Source: Polaromonas sp.
Lineage (GTDB): Bacteria > Pseudomonadota > Gammaproteobacteria > Burkholderiales > Burkholderiaceae_C
DNA: 64,000 nt
Reading direction: 5' to 3'
Assembly: GCA_030654695.1 (NCBI GenBank)
Contig: JAURWY010000034.1
Span: forward strand, 1-64,000
In this document: positions 1-8,283 of the stretch, one piece after another
Layout of the letters: each line of letters begins with the position of its first letter
Position numbering within the stretch: the stretch's first letter is position 1
Translations under genes and position numbers: made by a program
The notes under the pieces: generated by a model
Told to the model about the DNA's origin: nothing
The model's input: only the letters and a program-made list of their open reading frames with translations
Databases searched by the model: none

Positions 1-141
1 GTCAGAAATCTTCGATTACATCGAGGGTTTCTACAATCGCGTTCGGCGCCACAAGCATCTCGATCAACTCAGCCCCCATGAGTTCGAGCGGCAGCGTCAA
101 ACTGCGCTATGAAAAATGTCTAGTGAATTGGGGGAATGCCA
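1..141 (+). mobile_element. Right end of an IS3-family insertion sequence (partial)
   Basis: The segment holds the last codons of an IS3-type transposase followed by a short tail ending in a TGCCA-like terminus near 141. The boundary is placed where the reverse-strand DksA/TraR-like reading frame stops matching its family. The left end, and so the full element and its target duplication, lie outside the window. The tail after the transposase stop (a TGTCTAG-type start and a G-run) resembles IS3-family terminal repeats, but this is from memory of the family. The exact end is uncertain by a few bases. Confidence 0.65.
2..112 (+). CDS. IS3-family transposase OrfB, C-terminal end (partial)
   Basis: Thirty-six residues of an open frame enter from the left edge and stop at 110-112. 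The sequence contains FDYIEGFYNRVRRH followed by LSPHEFE, the classic C-terminal signature of the DDE integrase-type transposases (OrfB) of the IS3 family. It would catalyse cut-and-paste or copy-out transposition together with OrfA. The catalytic DDE residues are upstream of the window, so activity cannot be judged. Its stop lies about 30 bases before the inferred IS end, as usual for this family. Confidence 0.8.
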   Translation, partial: SEIFDYIEGFYNRVRRHKHLDQLSPHEFERQRQTAL

Positions 142-309
142 TGTTTCCTCTATGGCAACATCTTTGAAGTCTAGGACCTCGTGTCCAGTGAGGTCCTCTA
201 CAACACTTGGAATGTTGTCTAGGTTGCGTAACTCGGACCGTATTTCTTGTTCGCGCTGGCCCAGCAGCAAACCGATGCGCGAGGCGTCCTTGGTGTCATA
301 AGTGTCCAT
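142..309 (-). pseudogene. DksA/TraR-family regulator, truncated by IS insertion
   Basis: On the minus strand a frame starts at ATG 309 and reads 56 residues that resemble the N-terminus of TraR/DksA-family proteins: an N-terminal helix with repeated Arg/Glu/Leu (LLLGQREQEIRSEL), then EVLDFKDVAIEET, close to the DFKDVA segment these proteins carry before the zinc-finger half. From 141 downward the reading continues into IS sequence and soon stops, so the C-terminal zinc finger is missing. Family members bind RNA polymerase and modulate transcription under stress. The remainder may survive on the far side of the IS, outside the window. The family call rests on a short segment. Confidence 0.6.
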
Positions 310-384
310 GTCGAACTCTCCCGTCGGATCGGTTGTGTTTGTGTTTTCCGACTGTTCATTCTGAACGTCATAACCGTTTGGATA

Positions 385-398
385 TTGATCTGGCGCAA
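385..398 (+). promoter_or_regulatory. Candidate FNR/Anr-type box
   Basis: The bases TTGATCTGGCGCAA lie 65 bp before the acyl-CoA synthetase start. The left half-site TTGAT is perfect for the FNR/Anr consensus (TTGAT-N4-ATCAA) and the right half keeps CAA with two mismatches. The same 150 bp gap also serves the divergent DksA/TraR-like remnant. Low-oxygen control of a universal stress protein operon would fit what is known of Pseudomonas and Burkholderia, but the site is degenerate. Confidence 0.4.
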
Positions 399-462
399 AC
401 GCTTACGACGTTCTCACGCTAAGCTGACATCCATTACACGCTGAACAAAGCACAGCCACGCC

Positions 463-3165
463 ATGACCGTTCGCCACCTCGAAGCCATGTTTCAGCCAAC
501 CTCGGTTGCCCTTATCGGAGCCTCTGACCGTGAGGGCAGCTTGGGTTCGGTGGTTTTGCACAACCTCAAGCTGGGCGGTTTCAAGGGGCCGATCTGGCCT
601 GTCAACACACAGCATGCAGAGATCGATGGCGGGCCCGCTTGGCCCGATGTGGCCTCTTTGCCATTTGCCCCAGATTTAGCGGTCATTTGCACGCCTGCCA
701 GCACGGTGCCCGAGCTGGTGGCGGCCTTAGGCCGCAAGGGCACGCGCGCGGTGATTGTGTTGAGCGCTGGCCTGAAAGCCAAGAGCGCCAGTGGCGTCAG
801 CCTTGAACAAAGCATGCTGGACGCCGCCCGCCCGCATTTGCTGCGCGTCTTGGGTCCCAACTGCATCGGTGCGCTGGTTCCTGGGGTGGCGCTGAATGCG
901 AGTTTTTCTCCCGGCAATGCATTGCCTGGCAAGCTTGCCTTTGTCACGCAATCAGGCGCGTTGGCGACCGCTATGCTGGACTGGGCGAACAGCCGCGGCA
1001 TCGGCTTTTCTCACTTTGTCTCACTTGGCGACAGTGCCGATGTGGACTTCGGCGACATGCTGGATTACTTGGGCAGTGACCCAGGCACACGGGCGATTTT
1101 GATGTACGTTGAGTCGGTCAAAACAGCGCGTAAATTCATGTCGGCCGCGCGTGCTGCCGCGCGCAATAAACCGGTGATTTTGGTCAAGGCCGGGCGGGCG
1201 CCTGAGGGCGCCAAAGCGGCGGCTTCGCACACGGGCGCACTGGCAGGCTCAGACGTGGTCTTTGACGCAGCGGTTCAGCGCGCGGGCATGTTGCGCGTGA
1301 ACACCCTGGAAGCCTTGTTTGACGCCGCTGAAACGCTTTCCAACATGCAACACACGTGGCCGTTGCGGGGCGAGCGGCTGGCCTTGGTGACGAATGGCGG
1401 TGGCGCTGGCGTGTTAGCGGCCGATTCGCTGTCGCTGGACGGCGGCACACTCGCCGAATTGAGTCCTGCCACGCTGGCCGCATTGGATGCGTGTTTGCCT
1501 GCCACTTGGTCCAAAGGCAATCCGGTGGACATCATCGGCGACGCACCCGTCAGTCGTTATCAGGCGGCGCTGCGGGTCTTGTTGGCGGCGCCCGAGGTCG
1601 ATGGCGTGCTCTTCATGCACGCACCCACAGCGATTGTGTCGGCCACGCAGATCGCCTCGGCTTGCTTGCCCTTGATGCAGTCGGCGAATAAACCGGTGCT
1701 GGCCTGCTGGCTCGGCGGTGCGGTGGTGGCAGCCGCACGGCAAGCAACAGCAGCGGCCGGTATTGCCAACTACAACACACCCGAACGCGCCACCGCGGCG
1801 TGGATGCAATTGGTTCATTTCAATCGCAACCAGCAAGCGCTGCAACAGCTCACCACGGCGTCTGTCCCTGACCTGCAACCCGACCGCGCGACAGCACAGC
1901 ATTTGGTTCAGCAAGCTTTGCAAGAGGGCCGCGAATGGCTTGGCGATGCGGACTCTCAAGCCTTGTTAGCGGCCTATGGCATCCCAGTGGTTGAGACCCG
2001 AAAAACGCGCGATGCGCAAAACGCCGTGTCGGCTGCTGACGCCATGGGTTATCCGGTAGCGCTGAAAATTATGTCGCCGCAGATCATCCACAAGTCCGAT
2101 GTCGGCGGCGTGGCGCTCGGCTTGAACTCGGCGGCCGAAGTCCGGGCTGCCGCTGAACGGATGCAGGCGCAGGTGAGCAAGCTGCGGCCGGATGCCGTGC
2201 TGCAAGGCTTCACGGTGCAGGCGATGGCGCACCGACCGGGCGCGCACGAACTGATCGTTGGCCTCAGCACCGATCCGCTGTTTGGCCCGGTGATGCTCTT
2301 GGGTGAAGGTGGAACCGCCGTTGAATTGCACGCTAACCATGCCGTCGCTTTGCCGCCGCTCAACACCCGCTTGGCGCAAGATTTGGTGCAGCGCAGCCAG
2401 CTGGCCAAGCTGCTCGGTGGCTACCGCGGCAAAGCGGCGGCCAACCAAGCAGCTTTGTCAGATGCCTTGTTGCGGGTCTCCTTGCTGGCTTGTGATTTGG
2501 CGCAAGTGGCTGAGCTTGACATCAATCCCTTGCTGATTGACGCCGATGGCGTGCTGGCTGTGGACTCGCGCGTGCGCATCAAAGCCAGCAGCGCACGCGA
2601 GGGCGCACACCTAGCCATTCGGCCTTACCCAGCCGCGCTTGAAGAGCAAATCCATTTGGCTGGAGAAGGTCTGCTGTTGCGTCCCATTCGACCTGAAGAC
2701 GGTGGCCGACTGCAGGCTTTTTACGCTGACGCCACGCTGGCCGACATGCGCTTGCGGTTCTTCATGGTGAGACGCGAGGTGCCGCACTCTGAACTGGCCC
2801 GTTACAGCCAAATTGACTACGACCGTGAGATGACTTTCGTGGCCTTGGGCGACTCAAGCCTTGCTGAACCGCGTATGTTGGGCGAGGTCCGCGCCGTCTG
2901 CGACCCTGACAACACCCGAGCCGAATTCGCGATACAGGTGGCCACTGACTGGCAGGGCAGGGGCCTTGGTCGCTTGCTGCTGGACAAGCTGCTGCGTTAC
3001 TTGCGAGCGCGCGGCACCACCGAAGTGGTCGGCGAATGTTTGCTCGAAAACTTGAGTCTTGCGGCTCTCGCGCGTCATGCGGATTTTAGCATTGAGGCCG
3101 GCAGTTCGCCTGATCTGTCGACTTTGCGCTTGGCTCTCAACCCACCAAAGATGACAAAAACATGA
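463..3165 (+). CDS. ADP-forming acyl-CoA synthetase with C-terminal GNAT domain (PatZ/Pka type)
   Basis: The 900-residue product has an N-terminal CoA-binding Rossmann domain (about 1-130, beginning with SVALIGAS), a succinyl-CoA-ligase-like middle with the likely phospho-histidine H256 in ASHTGALAGSD, an ATP-grasp domain (about 480-700) and a GNAT acetyltransferase domain at the end (WQGRGLGRLLLDKLL near 825-840). This order and length match PatZ/Pka of enterobacteria (about 886 residues), a protein lysine acetyltransferase that regulates acetyl-CoA synthetase. Because the synthetase half keeps its histidine here, it may also be an active acyl-CoA ligase, unlike PatZ itself. The stop overlaps the next start by 4 bp, so it is probably cotranscribed with the universal stress protein. 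Confidence 0.88.
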   Translation: MTVRHLEAMFQPTSVALIGASDREGSLGSVVLHNLKLGGFKGPIWPVNTQHAEIDGGPAWPDVASLPFAPDLAVICTPASTVPELVAALGRKGTRAVIVLSAGLKAKSASGVSLEQSMLDAARPHLLRVLGPNCIGALVPGVALNASFSPGNALPGKLAFVTQSGALATAMLDWANSRGIGFSHFVSLGDSADVDFGDMLDYLGSDPGTRAILMYVESVKTARKFMSAARAAARNKPVILVKAGRAPEGAKAAASHTGALAGSDVVFDAAVQRAGMLRVNTLEALFDAAETLSNMQHTWPLRGERLALVTNGGGAGVLAADSLSLDGGTLAELSPATLAALDACLPATWSKGNPVDIIGDAPVSRYQAALRVLLAAPEVDGVLFMHAPTAIVSATQIASACLPLMQSANKPVLACWLGGAVVAAARQATAAAGIANYNTPERATAAWMQLVHFNRNQQALQQLTTASVPDLQPDRATAQHLVQQALQEGREWLGDADSQALLAAYGIPVVETRKTRDAQNAVSAADAMGYPVALKIMSPQIIHKSDVGGVALGLNSAAEVRAAAERMQAQVSKLRPDAVLQGFTVQAMAHRPGAHELIVGLSTDPLFGPVMLLGEGGTAVELHANHAVALPPLNTRLAQDLVQRSQLAKLLGGYRGKAAANQAALSDALLRVSLLACDLAQVAELDINPLLIDADGVLAVDSRVRIKASSAREGAHLAIRPYPAALEEQIHLAGEGLLLRPIRPEDGGRLQAFYADATLADMRLRFFMVRREVPHSELARYSQIDYDREMTFVALGDSSLAEPRMLGEVRAVCDPDNTRAEFAIQVATDWQGRGLGRLLLDKLLRYLRARGTTEVVGECLLENLSLAALARHADFSIEAGSSPDLSTLRLALNPPKMTKT

Positions 3166-3638
3166 CCCGTTTTCGCCATATTTTGGTGCCCGTCGATGGC
3201 AGCCCAACGTCTGACAAGGCGCTTGACGAAGCCATCCGACTGGCCGCGTTCAGTGACGCCAAAATCAGCCTGCTGCATGTGATTGACGAGCTCAGTCACA
3301 ACACTTTTTTTGAGCCTGCCATCGACTACATCCAGCAGATGGTTCCGCGCTTGCGCGCCGCGGGTGAAGATCTGCTCGCCAAAAAAGGTGAAAAAGTCTT
3401 AGCCAGCGGTCTGCAAGTTGAATGCGTGCTGATTGCCGAAGGCCCTGGCCGCGTCTGCGAGCATGTGGCGGAACAAGCTCGCATCAGCCACGCCGACTTG
3501 ATTGTGCTGGGTTCGCACGGGCGTCGTGGCCTCGGTCGGGTGCTCCTTGGCAGCGATGCCGAGCAAATTATTCGCCATTCCCCGGTGCCCGTGTTGGTGG
3601 TGCGCGGCCAAGATGCAGTTGAGAAAATCTCAAATTGA
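3162..3638 (+). CDS. Universal stress protein, UspA family
   Basis: The 158-residue single-domain protein begins RFRHILVPVDGS, the usual first strand and ATP-facing loop, and ends with GSHGRRGLGRVLLGS, which fits the G-x2-G-x9-G-S nucleotide-binding signature of the ATP-binding Usp class. These cytoplasmic proteins support survival under stress or oxygen limitation by mechanisms that vary. The start overlaps the preceding stop (ATGA), giving translational coupling. The 3' end overlaps the convergent GntR gene by 9 bp. Confidence 0.93.
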   Translation: MTRFRHILVPVDGSPTSDKALDEAIRLAAFSDAKISLLHVIDELSHNTFFEPAIDYIQQMVPRLRAAGEDLLAKKGEKVLASGLQVECVLIAEGPGRVCEHVAEQARISHADLIVLGSHGRRGLGRVLLGSDAEQIIRHSPVPVLVVRGQDAVEKISN

Positions 3639-4355
3639 GCCTGCGATGATTTCTTGCCGGACGTGTTGCACATGGGCCGCCCCGGCGGCTTCGGCTGCGT
3701 CTGGGTCGCCAGCGCGAACAGCCGTCGCAATTTTCCCGTAGTCGCGTAAACGCAGCTGTTGCAGCGCAGGCAGCCGGTATTGCGCATAGACGATCGGCAT
3801 TTGAATCGTCGGAAACAGGCGTTGGAGTTCGCGGTTACCGCCCATGTCCAGCAAGCAGCGGTAAAACCGCCGACGGGCCTTGGTGAAGGTCGCCGCATCG
3901 TTGGCGGCATCCGCCGTCTTCAAGGCCCTCAGGCTGTCGAGCAAGATTTTTTTCAAGCCTGAGCTGGCAGCACCTCGGGCGGCAGCACGCGCCAACAAGC
4001 CCGTCATGCGTTCGGCCACATCCAAAACGTCCAGCGTTTCCTGCATCGACAGCGATCGAATAGCCGCCCCTTTGTGGCGATGCAAGTCCACAATGCCTTC
4101 AGCGGCCAAGCGCTGCAAGGCTTCACGCACCGAATTACGGCCGACCCCAAATTGCGCCGCCAAGTCGGCTTCTACCAAGCGTTGCGCCGGCACATACTTT
4201 TGCAACTCCAAGCCGTTCACAATGCCAAAGAAGACCAATTCGGAGGCACTGACCGGGTATTGAGCCGCGGCAATGGTTGGTGATTCTGGGCTGCTCAGGG
4301 GTTGAGCCTTGGCTTTGAGGGTTGTGCGTGAAGATCTCATTAGCTTGATTGTCAA
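3630..4355 (-). CDS. GntR-family transcriptional regulator, FadR/FCD subfamily
   Basis: The 241-residue protein has an N-terminal winged helix-turn-helix (about 50-115, with LAAQFGVGRNSVREALQRL and the wing LHRHKGAAIRSL) and an all-helical C-terminal FCD ligand domain (about 120-235). FCD regulators usually sense carboxylic acids or acyl-CoA-type effectors and repress neighbouring catabolic genes. It is divergent from the SDR/acyl-CoA dehydrogenase/kinase operon, with only 50 bp between them and a matching palindrome in the gap, so it is the probable local repressor. The ATG at 4355 is accepted, though the first 40 residues are poorly conserved in character and a later start is possible. Confidence 0.9.
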   Translation of the reverse strand: MTIKLMRSSRTTLKAKAQPLSSPESPTIAAAQYPVSASELVFFGIVNGLELQKYVPAQRLVEADLAAQFGVGRNSVREALQRLAAEGIVDLHRHKGAAIRSLSMQETLDVLDVAERMTGLLARAAARGAASSGLKKILLDSLRALKTADAANDAATFTKARRRFYRCLLDMGGNRELQRLFPTIQMPIVYAQYRLPALQQLRLRDYGKIATAVRAGDPDAAEAAGAAHVQHVRQEIIAGSI

Positions 4356-4385
4356 CCCATCTGACCCCCTGTCATTGTTGATTAA

Positions 4386-4398
4386 ATTGTCCTACAAT
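4386..4398. promoter_or_regulatory. Candidate GntR/FCD operator
   Basis: ATTGTCCTACAAT is a perfect inverted repeat with 5 bp arms and a 3 bp centre. It fits the TNGTNNNACNA form bound by many FadR-subfamily GntR proteins. It lies 7 bp upstream of the SDR start and 30 bp upstream of the GntR gene, where a bound repressor would block the SDR promoter or translation start and could also autoregulate. Confidence 0.6.
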
Positions 4399-4405
4399 AA
4401 TTTTT

Positions 4406-5161
4406 ATGAAGATTCCAATATCTCCTTTGCTAGGCAAACGCGCGCTGGTCACCGGCGCTTCCAGTGGTCTGGGTGCGCATTTCGCTCAATTGCTGGCCAG
4501 CCAAGGGGCTGACGTGGTGCTGGTGGCCAGGCGGGTTGAGGCCTTAGACGCCGTGGCGGACAAAGTCCGGCGCCACGGGCATGCAGTCGTCACTATCGCC
4601 CTAGATGTCACCGACAGTGCCTCACGCGAGCGCCTGGCGGATGCCGCTGGCCCGGTCGACATTCTCATCAACAACGCGGGTGTTGTGCGGCAAAGCGCCG
4701 CTCTGACGCACACTGAGAACGACTGGGACACGGTGCTGGACACCAACCTCAAGGCCATGTTTTTTGTGGCGCAGGCTTTGGCAACGGGTATGCGGGAGCG
4801 GGGCGGCGGTTGCATGGTGAACGTGGCCTCGATTTTGGGACTCAGGCAAGCGGGTGGGGTGGTTTCTTATGCGGTGTCCAAAGCCGGTGTGATTCAGCTG
4901 ACCCAGTCGCTGGCGCTGGAATGGGCGCGCCACGGCATTCGCGTCAACGCGATTGCCCCCGGCTATGTCGAGACCGAACTGAATCAAGAATTTTGGGCCA
5001 CGGAAGCCGGCAAAGCCTTGATCAAACGCATTCCACAACGCCGCCTTGGGCAGCTGTCTGACCTCGACGGCCCGATGCTGTTACTGGCCTCCGAAGCCTC
5101 TCGCTACATGACCGGCGCGGTGCTGGCAGTAGACGGCGGCCATCTGGTCAGCAGTCTGTGA
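4406..5161 (+). CDS. SDR-family oxidoreductase (LvaD/FabG-like)
   Basis: The 251-residue classical short-chain dehydrogenase has a cofactor motif TGASSGLG (17-24), NNAG (89-92) and a catalytic triad S142, Y155, K159 (YAVSK), followed by the usual PGYVETELN segment. It should act in the cytoplasm on a hydroxy/keto group using NAD(P)H. It is the first gene of a rightward set with an acyl-CoA dehydrogenase and an APH-type kinase. The same trio occurs in levulinate (lva) operons of Pseudomonas, where the SDR interconverts 4-oxo- and 4-hydroxyacyl-CoA; that role here is inference. There is no good Shine-Dalgarno before ATG 4406, but the Rossmann motif begins within 20 residues, so the start cannot be much later. 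Confidence 0.9.
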   Translation: MKIPISPLLGKRALVTGASSGLGAHFAQLLASQGADVVLVARRVEALDAVADKVRRHGHAVVTIALDVTDSASRERLADAAGPVDILINNAGVVRQSAALTHTENDWDTVLDTNLKAMFFVAQALATGMRERGGGCMVNVASILGLRQAGGVVSYAVSKAGVIQLTQSLALEWARHGIRVNAIAPGYVETELNQEFWATEAGKALIKRIPQRRLGQLSDLDGPMLLLASEASRYMTGAVLAVDGGHLVSSL

Positions 5162-5206
5162 CTTTGACCAAAAGCGCTTCATATTCTGACAAAACAAGGA
5201 CACTCC

Positions 5207-6397
5207 ATGCACACACCCAGCCCTACTGAACGCAGCCGAATTTTGGCAGACCGTGTTGAAGCCTTTGTGCGCGACACCGTCATCCCTTATGAGCGTGACG
5301 CCCGTTGCACGCCACACGGCCCCAGCGAAGAGTTGGTCTTGGAGTTGCGCAGCAAAGCCCGCGCCGCCGGCTTGATGACCCCACACATCTTGCCCGATGG
5401 GCAACACCTGACGCAGCTCGAAACCGCGGCGGTGCTGAAGCGTTCAGGCTTGTCCCCACTCGGACCCGTGGCGGTCAACACCATGGCGCCAGACGAGGGC
5501 AATATGTTCTTGCTCGGCAAAATTGCCACGGCGCAGCAGAAGCAACATTTTCTGGAACCCTTGATTCGCGGCGAAGCGCGCTCGGCTTTTTTCATGACCG
5601 AGCCAGCGTCCGAGGGCGGGGCCGGCTCAGACCCGTCCATGCTGCAAACCACCGCCGTGCAAGACGGAAATGATTGGCTCATCAACGGTCGCAAGATGTT
5701 CATCACCGGTGTCGATGGTGCGTCGGTTGGCATTGTCATGGCGCGCACCGGCAGTGGCGAGAGGGCGCAAGCCACGATGTTTTTGATTGACTTGCCGAAT
5801 CCGGCTGTGCGCATTGAACGGATCTTAGACACCCTAGACAGCTCCATGCCGGGCGGTCATGCCCAGGTTGTTTTTGACCAGCTTCGCGTGCCCGACAGCC
5901 ACGTGCTGGGTGCCGCAGACGAAGGCTTTCGCTACGCCCAAATACGACTCTCTCCCGCACGTTTGTCGCACTGCATGCGCTGGCACGGTGCGGCCACGCG
6001 CGCGTACGAAATCGCCGTGCAATACGCAACAACCCGCAAGGCCTTTGGCAAATTATTGGTCGACCACGAAGGCGTCGGCTTCATGCTGGCCGACAACTTG
6101 ATTGACTTGCAGCAATCCGCCTTGATGATCGACTGGTGTGCCGGTGTTTTAGACGGTGGATCGCAAGCCACCACTGAAAGCTCGATGGCCAAAGTGGCGG
6201 TTTCAGATGCCTTGTTTCGAGTTGCAGACCGCTGTGTCCAAGTGATGGGCGGTAGCGGTGTTTTACGCGACAGCATCGTCGAACAGGTCTTCCGTGAAAT
6301 TCGCGCTTTTCGCATTTACGACGGCCCGACCGAAGTTCACAAATGGTCATTGGCCAAGAAAATCAAGCGCGAGGCTTTGCCAAAGGTCGCCGCATGA
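5207..6397 (+). CDS. Acyl-CoA dehydrogenase, ACAD10/11-like
   Basis: The 396-residue protein has the acyl-CoA dehydrogenase fold: N-terminal helices, a middle beta domain with FFMTEPASEGGAGSDPS (FAD/substrate binding) and a C-terminal helical domain ending in RIYDGPTEVHKWSLAKKI. The DGPTEVH segment, carrying the catalytic-region glutamate, is characteristic of the ACAD10/ACAD11 branch rather than short-chain dehydrogenases. It is an FAD enzyme oxidising an acyl-CoA and passing electrons to ETF. Its stop overlaps the kinase start (ATGA), and together the two proteins correspond to the two domains that are fused in mammalian ACAD11. Confidence 0.92.
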   Translation: MHTPSPTERSRILADRVEAFVRDTVIPYERDARCTPHGPSEELVLELRSKARAAGLMTPHILPDGQHLTQLETAAVLKRSGLSPLGPVAVNTMAPDEGNMFLLGKIATAQQKQHFLEPLIRGEARSAFFMTEPASEGGAGSDPSMLQTTAVQDGNDWLINGRKMFITGVDGASVGIVMARTGSGERAQATMFLIDLPNPAVRIERILDTLDSSMPGGHAQVVFDQLRVPDSHVLGAADEGFRYAQIRLSPARLSHCMRWHGAATRAYEIAVQYATTRKAFGKLLVDHEGVGFMLADNLIDLQQSALMIDWCAGVLDGGSQATTESSMAKVAVSDALFRVADRCVQVMGGSGVLRDSIVEQVFREIRAFRIYDGPTEVHKWSLAKKIKREALPKVAA

Positions 6398-7470
6398 GCT
6401 CCCCGATTGATTCTGCCGACACCATCCCAGTTCGTGAGCAACACCGGATTGATGAGACCGCGCTGACCCTATGGATGCTGGGGAACGTTGCTGGTTTTCA
6501 GGGACCGTTGCTGATTGACCAGTTCAAGGGCGGTCAGTCGAATCCGACTTATCGGCTGCGCACACCGCAGCGTTCTTACGTCTTGCGCCGCAAACCGCCG
6601 GGCGTTTTGCTCAAAGGCGCACACGCCGTGGAGCGCGAGGCGAGGGTGATGGCCGCTCTTGGAACGGTTGACTTTCCGGTGCCCAAAATTCATGGCTTGT
6701 GCACGGATGACGCAGTCATTGGCAGCTGGTTTTTCGTGATGGACATGGTCGAAGGCCGGATATTTTGGGACGCCAGTTTTGCTGACGTTCCGCAGCCCCA
6801 GCGGGCAGATTATTTGGATGCGATGAATGCCACGCTGGCTCAACTGCACGGTATATCAGCGCAGGCGATTGGCCTTGCTGACTACGGTCGCAGTGGTGGT
6901 TATGTGTCAAGGCAAATTGCGCGTTGGTCGCAACAGTACCTCGACGACGAACTCGCGGGCCGACATCCGGCGATGGACAAGCTGGTGGCGTGGTTGCCGG
7001 CGCATATTCCGCAGACTGACGAAACTGCCATCACACACGGTGATTTTCGCGCTGACAACATGATTTTTCATCCGACAGAGCCACGTGTCTTGGCCGTTCT
7101 CGACTGGGAGTTGTCTACGCTGGGTCATCCCTTGGCTGACTTTGCCTACAACGCCATGATGTACCGCATGCCGCCGGACATTTTGGGCGGCATCGGTGGT
7201 CTTGATCTGCAAGCGCAAGGTTTGCAAGCCGAAGCTGACTACGTTGTCGCGTATTGCCGCCGCACGGGTCGCGCGGGCATGCCGGATTTAGATTTTTATA
7301 TTGCCTTCAACATGTTTCGTTTCGCCGCGATCCTGCACGGCATTCAGGGTCGAGTGAAACGCGGTACGGCGGCAAGCGCTGATGCGCAAGCCATGGGTGA
7401 GCGCTACAAGCGGGTGGCAGACATTGCCTGGACGCAGGTTGAACTGATCCAGTCGCGCAACGGGGCGTGA
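6394..7470 (+). CDS. APH-family kinase (ACAD10/11 N-domain / LvaA-like)
   Basis: The 358-residue phosphotransferase of the aminoglycoside-phosphotransferase/choline-kinase fold has a nucleotide-binding lysine region (YVLRRKPPG), the catalytic loop HGDFRADNMIFHP and the metal-binding LDWELSTLGHPLADFAY. These loops match the APH domain of ACAD10/11, which phosphorylates the 4-hydroxyl of 4-hydroxyacyl-CoA before elimination by the dehydrogenase domain. It is therefore not expected to be an antibiotic-resistance kinase. The ATG at 6394, overlapping the previous stop, is preferred over the upstream in-frame ATG at 6343, which would give an 18-residue tail overlapping the dehydrogenase. A small LvaB-like partner gene was not found nearby. 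Confidence 0.9.
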   Translation: MSSPIDSADTIPVREQHRIDETALTLWMLGNVAGFQGPLLIDQFKGGQSNPTYRLRTPQRSYVLRRKPPGVLLKGAHAVEREARVMAALGTVDFPVPKIHGLCTDDAVIGSWFFVMDMVEGRIFWDASFADVPQPQRADYLDAMNATLAQLHGISAQAIGLADYGRSGGYVSRQIARWSQQYLDDELAGRHPAMDKLVAWLPAHIPQTDETAITHGDFRADNMIFHPTEPRVLAVLDWELSTLGHPLADFAYNAMMYRMPPDILGGIGGLDLQAQGLQAEADYVVAYCRRTGRAGMPDLDFYIAFNMFRFAAILHGIQGRVKRGTAASADAQAMGERYKRVADIAWTQVELIQSRNGA

Positions 7471-7560
7471 ATTTAACTGGCTTCAGCTCTGTTCGCTTCC
7501 ATCCCAACGTCACTTAACATAATATACATCGTGGAATATATAAAATGGGGAGTGGCAATG

Positions 7561-8262
7561 TCACCAACGTCCCGCGGGCTGCTGCTTTGGTATGGCTGGG
7601 CTCGCTGGGCTGACAGGCCCGGCCAAGCTTGGTGTGCTTAATAGCCTGATGGCGTCCGGCCGGCTGGCGCGCTGAGCAAAATCGAGTGCAGTCAAACCTT
7701 GCTGGTTTTTTTGAGTTGCTTGAGCGCCTTCGTCCAACAGCAACTTCACCGCAGCGCCCGTGCCGTATTGGGCTGCCATCATCAGCGGCGTGGTGCCGTT
7801 GGGCGATTCAGCGTCGACAAAGGCGTTGTGCTCAAGCAGCAAACGCATGATATCGACATGGCCTTTGGTGGCAGCGTAATGCAAGGGCGTCCAACCGGTT
7901 TTGTTGACGTCAGCCTCTTTGTTGATGAGCTTTTTAGCCAGCGCCAAATGGCCGTTCAAGGCGGCGTACATCAGCGGGCTTTCATCTTGCGCGTTCAGAA
8001 AATTAACGTCGATGCCGGGCGCGGCCAGCAAGGCCTCAGCGGCGTTCACGGCAGACTCAGCCAGTGCCATGGTCAAGCCGTGGCGAGCTTGCGGGTCGAT
8101 GGTGTTGGGGTCAAAGCCACGCTGAACCAAGGCCTGAATGGCCCGACCATTGTCACGTTGAATGGCCGTGAAAAAATCGTCGTAAGAGCCGGCACGGGCA
8201 GTAGAAAGCCCAATAAAAACAAGGCTAAAAAAAGCTAACTTAAAGTATTTTATGAAGTTCAT
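7561..8262 (-). CDS. Exported ankyrin-repeat protein
   Basis: The 233-residue product has an N-terminal signal peptide (hydrophobic [17 protein letters not shown], cleavage near residue 25) followed by about four or five ankyrin repeats (about 35-205), recognisable by the [21 protein letters not shown] and [20 protein letters not shown] units. The tail is Pro/Ala-rich. Ankyrin repeats mediate protein-protein contacts; the partner is unknown. It lies just downstream of tatD and ends the leftward mltG-tmk-holB-tatD series. Confidence 0.88.
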   Translation of the reverse strand: MNFIKYFKLAFFSLVFIGLSTARAGSYDDFFTAIQRDNGRAIQALVQRGFDPNTIDPQARHGLTMALAESAVNAAEALLAAPGIDVNFLNAQDESPLMYAALNGHLALAKKLINKEADVNKTGWTPLHYAATKGHVDIMRLLLEHNAFVDAESPNGTTPLMMAAQYGTGAAVKLLLDEGAQATQKNQQGLTALDFAQRASRPDAIRLLSTPSLAGPVSPASPAIPKQQPAGRW

Positions 8263-8283
8263 AAAAACGCGATACGGCCTGTT

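Noticed and set aside
6394-7470. Aminoglycoside resistance by the APH-fold protein
   Set aside because: The loops match the ACAD10/11 kinase branch and the gene is coupled to an acyl-CoA dehydrogenase, so a metabolic role is far more likely.
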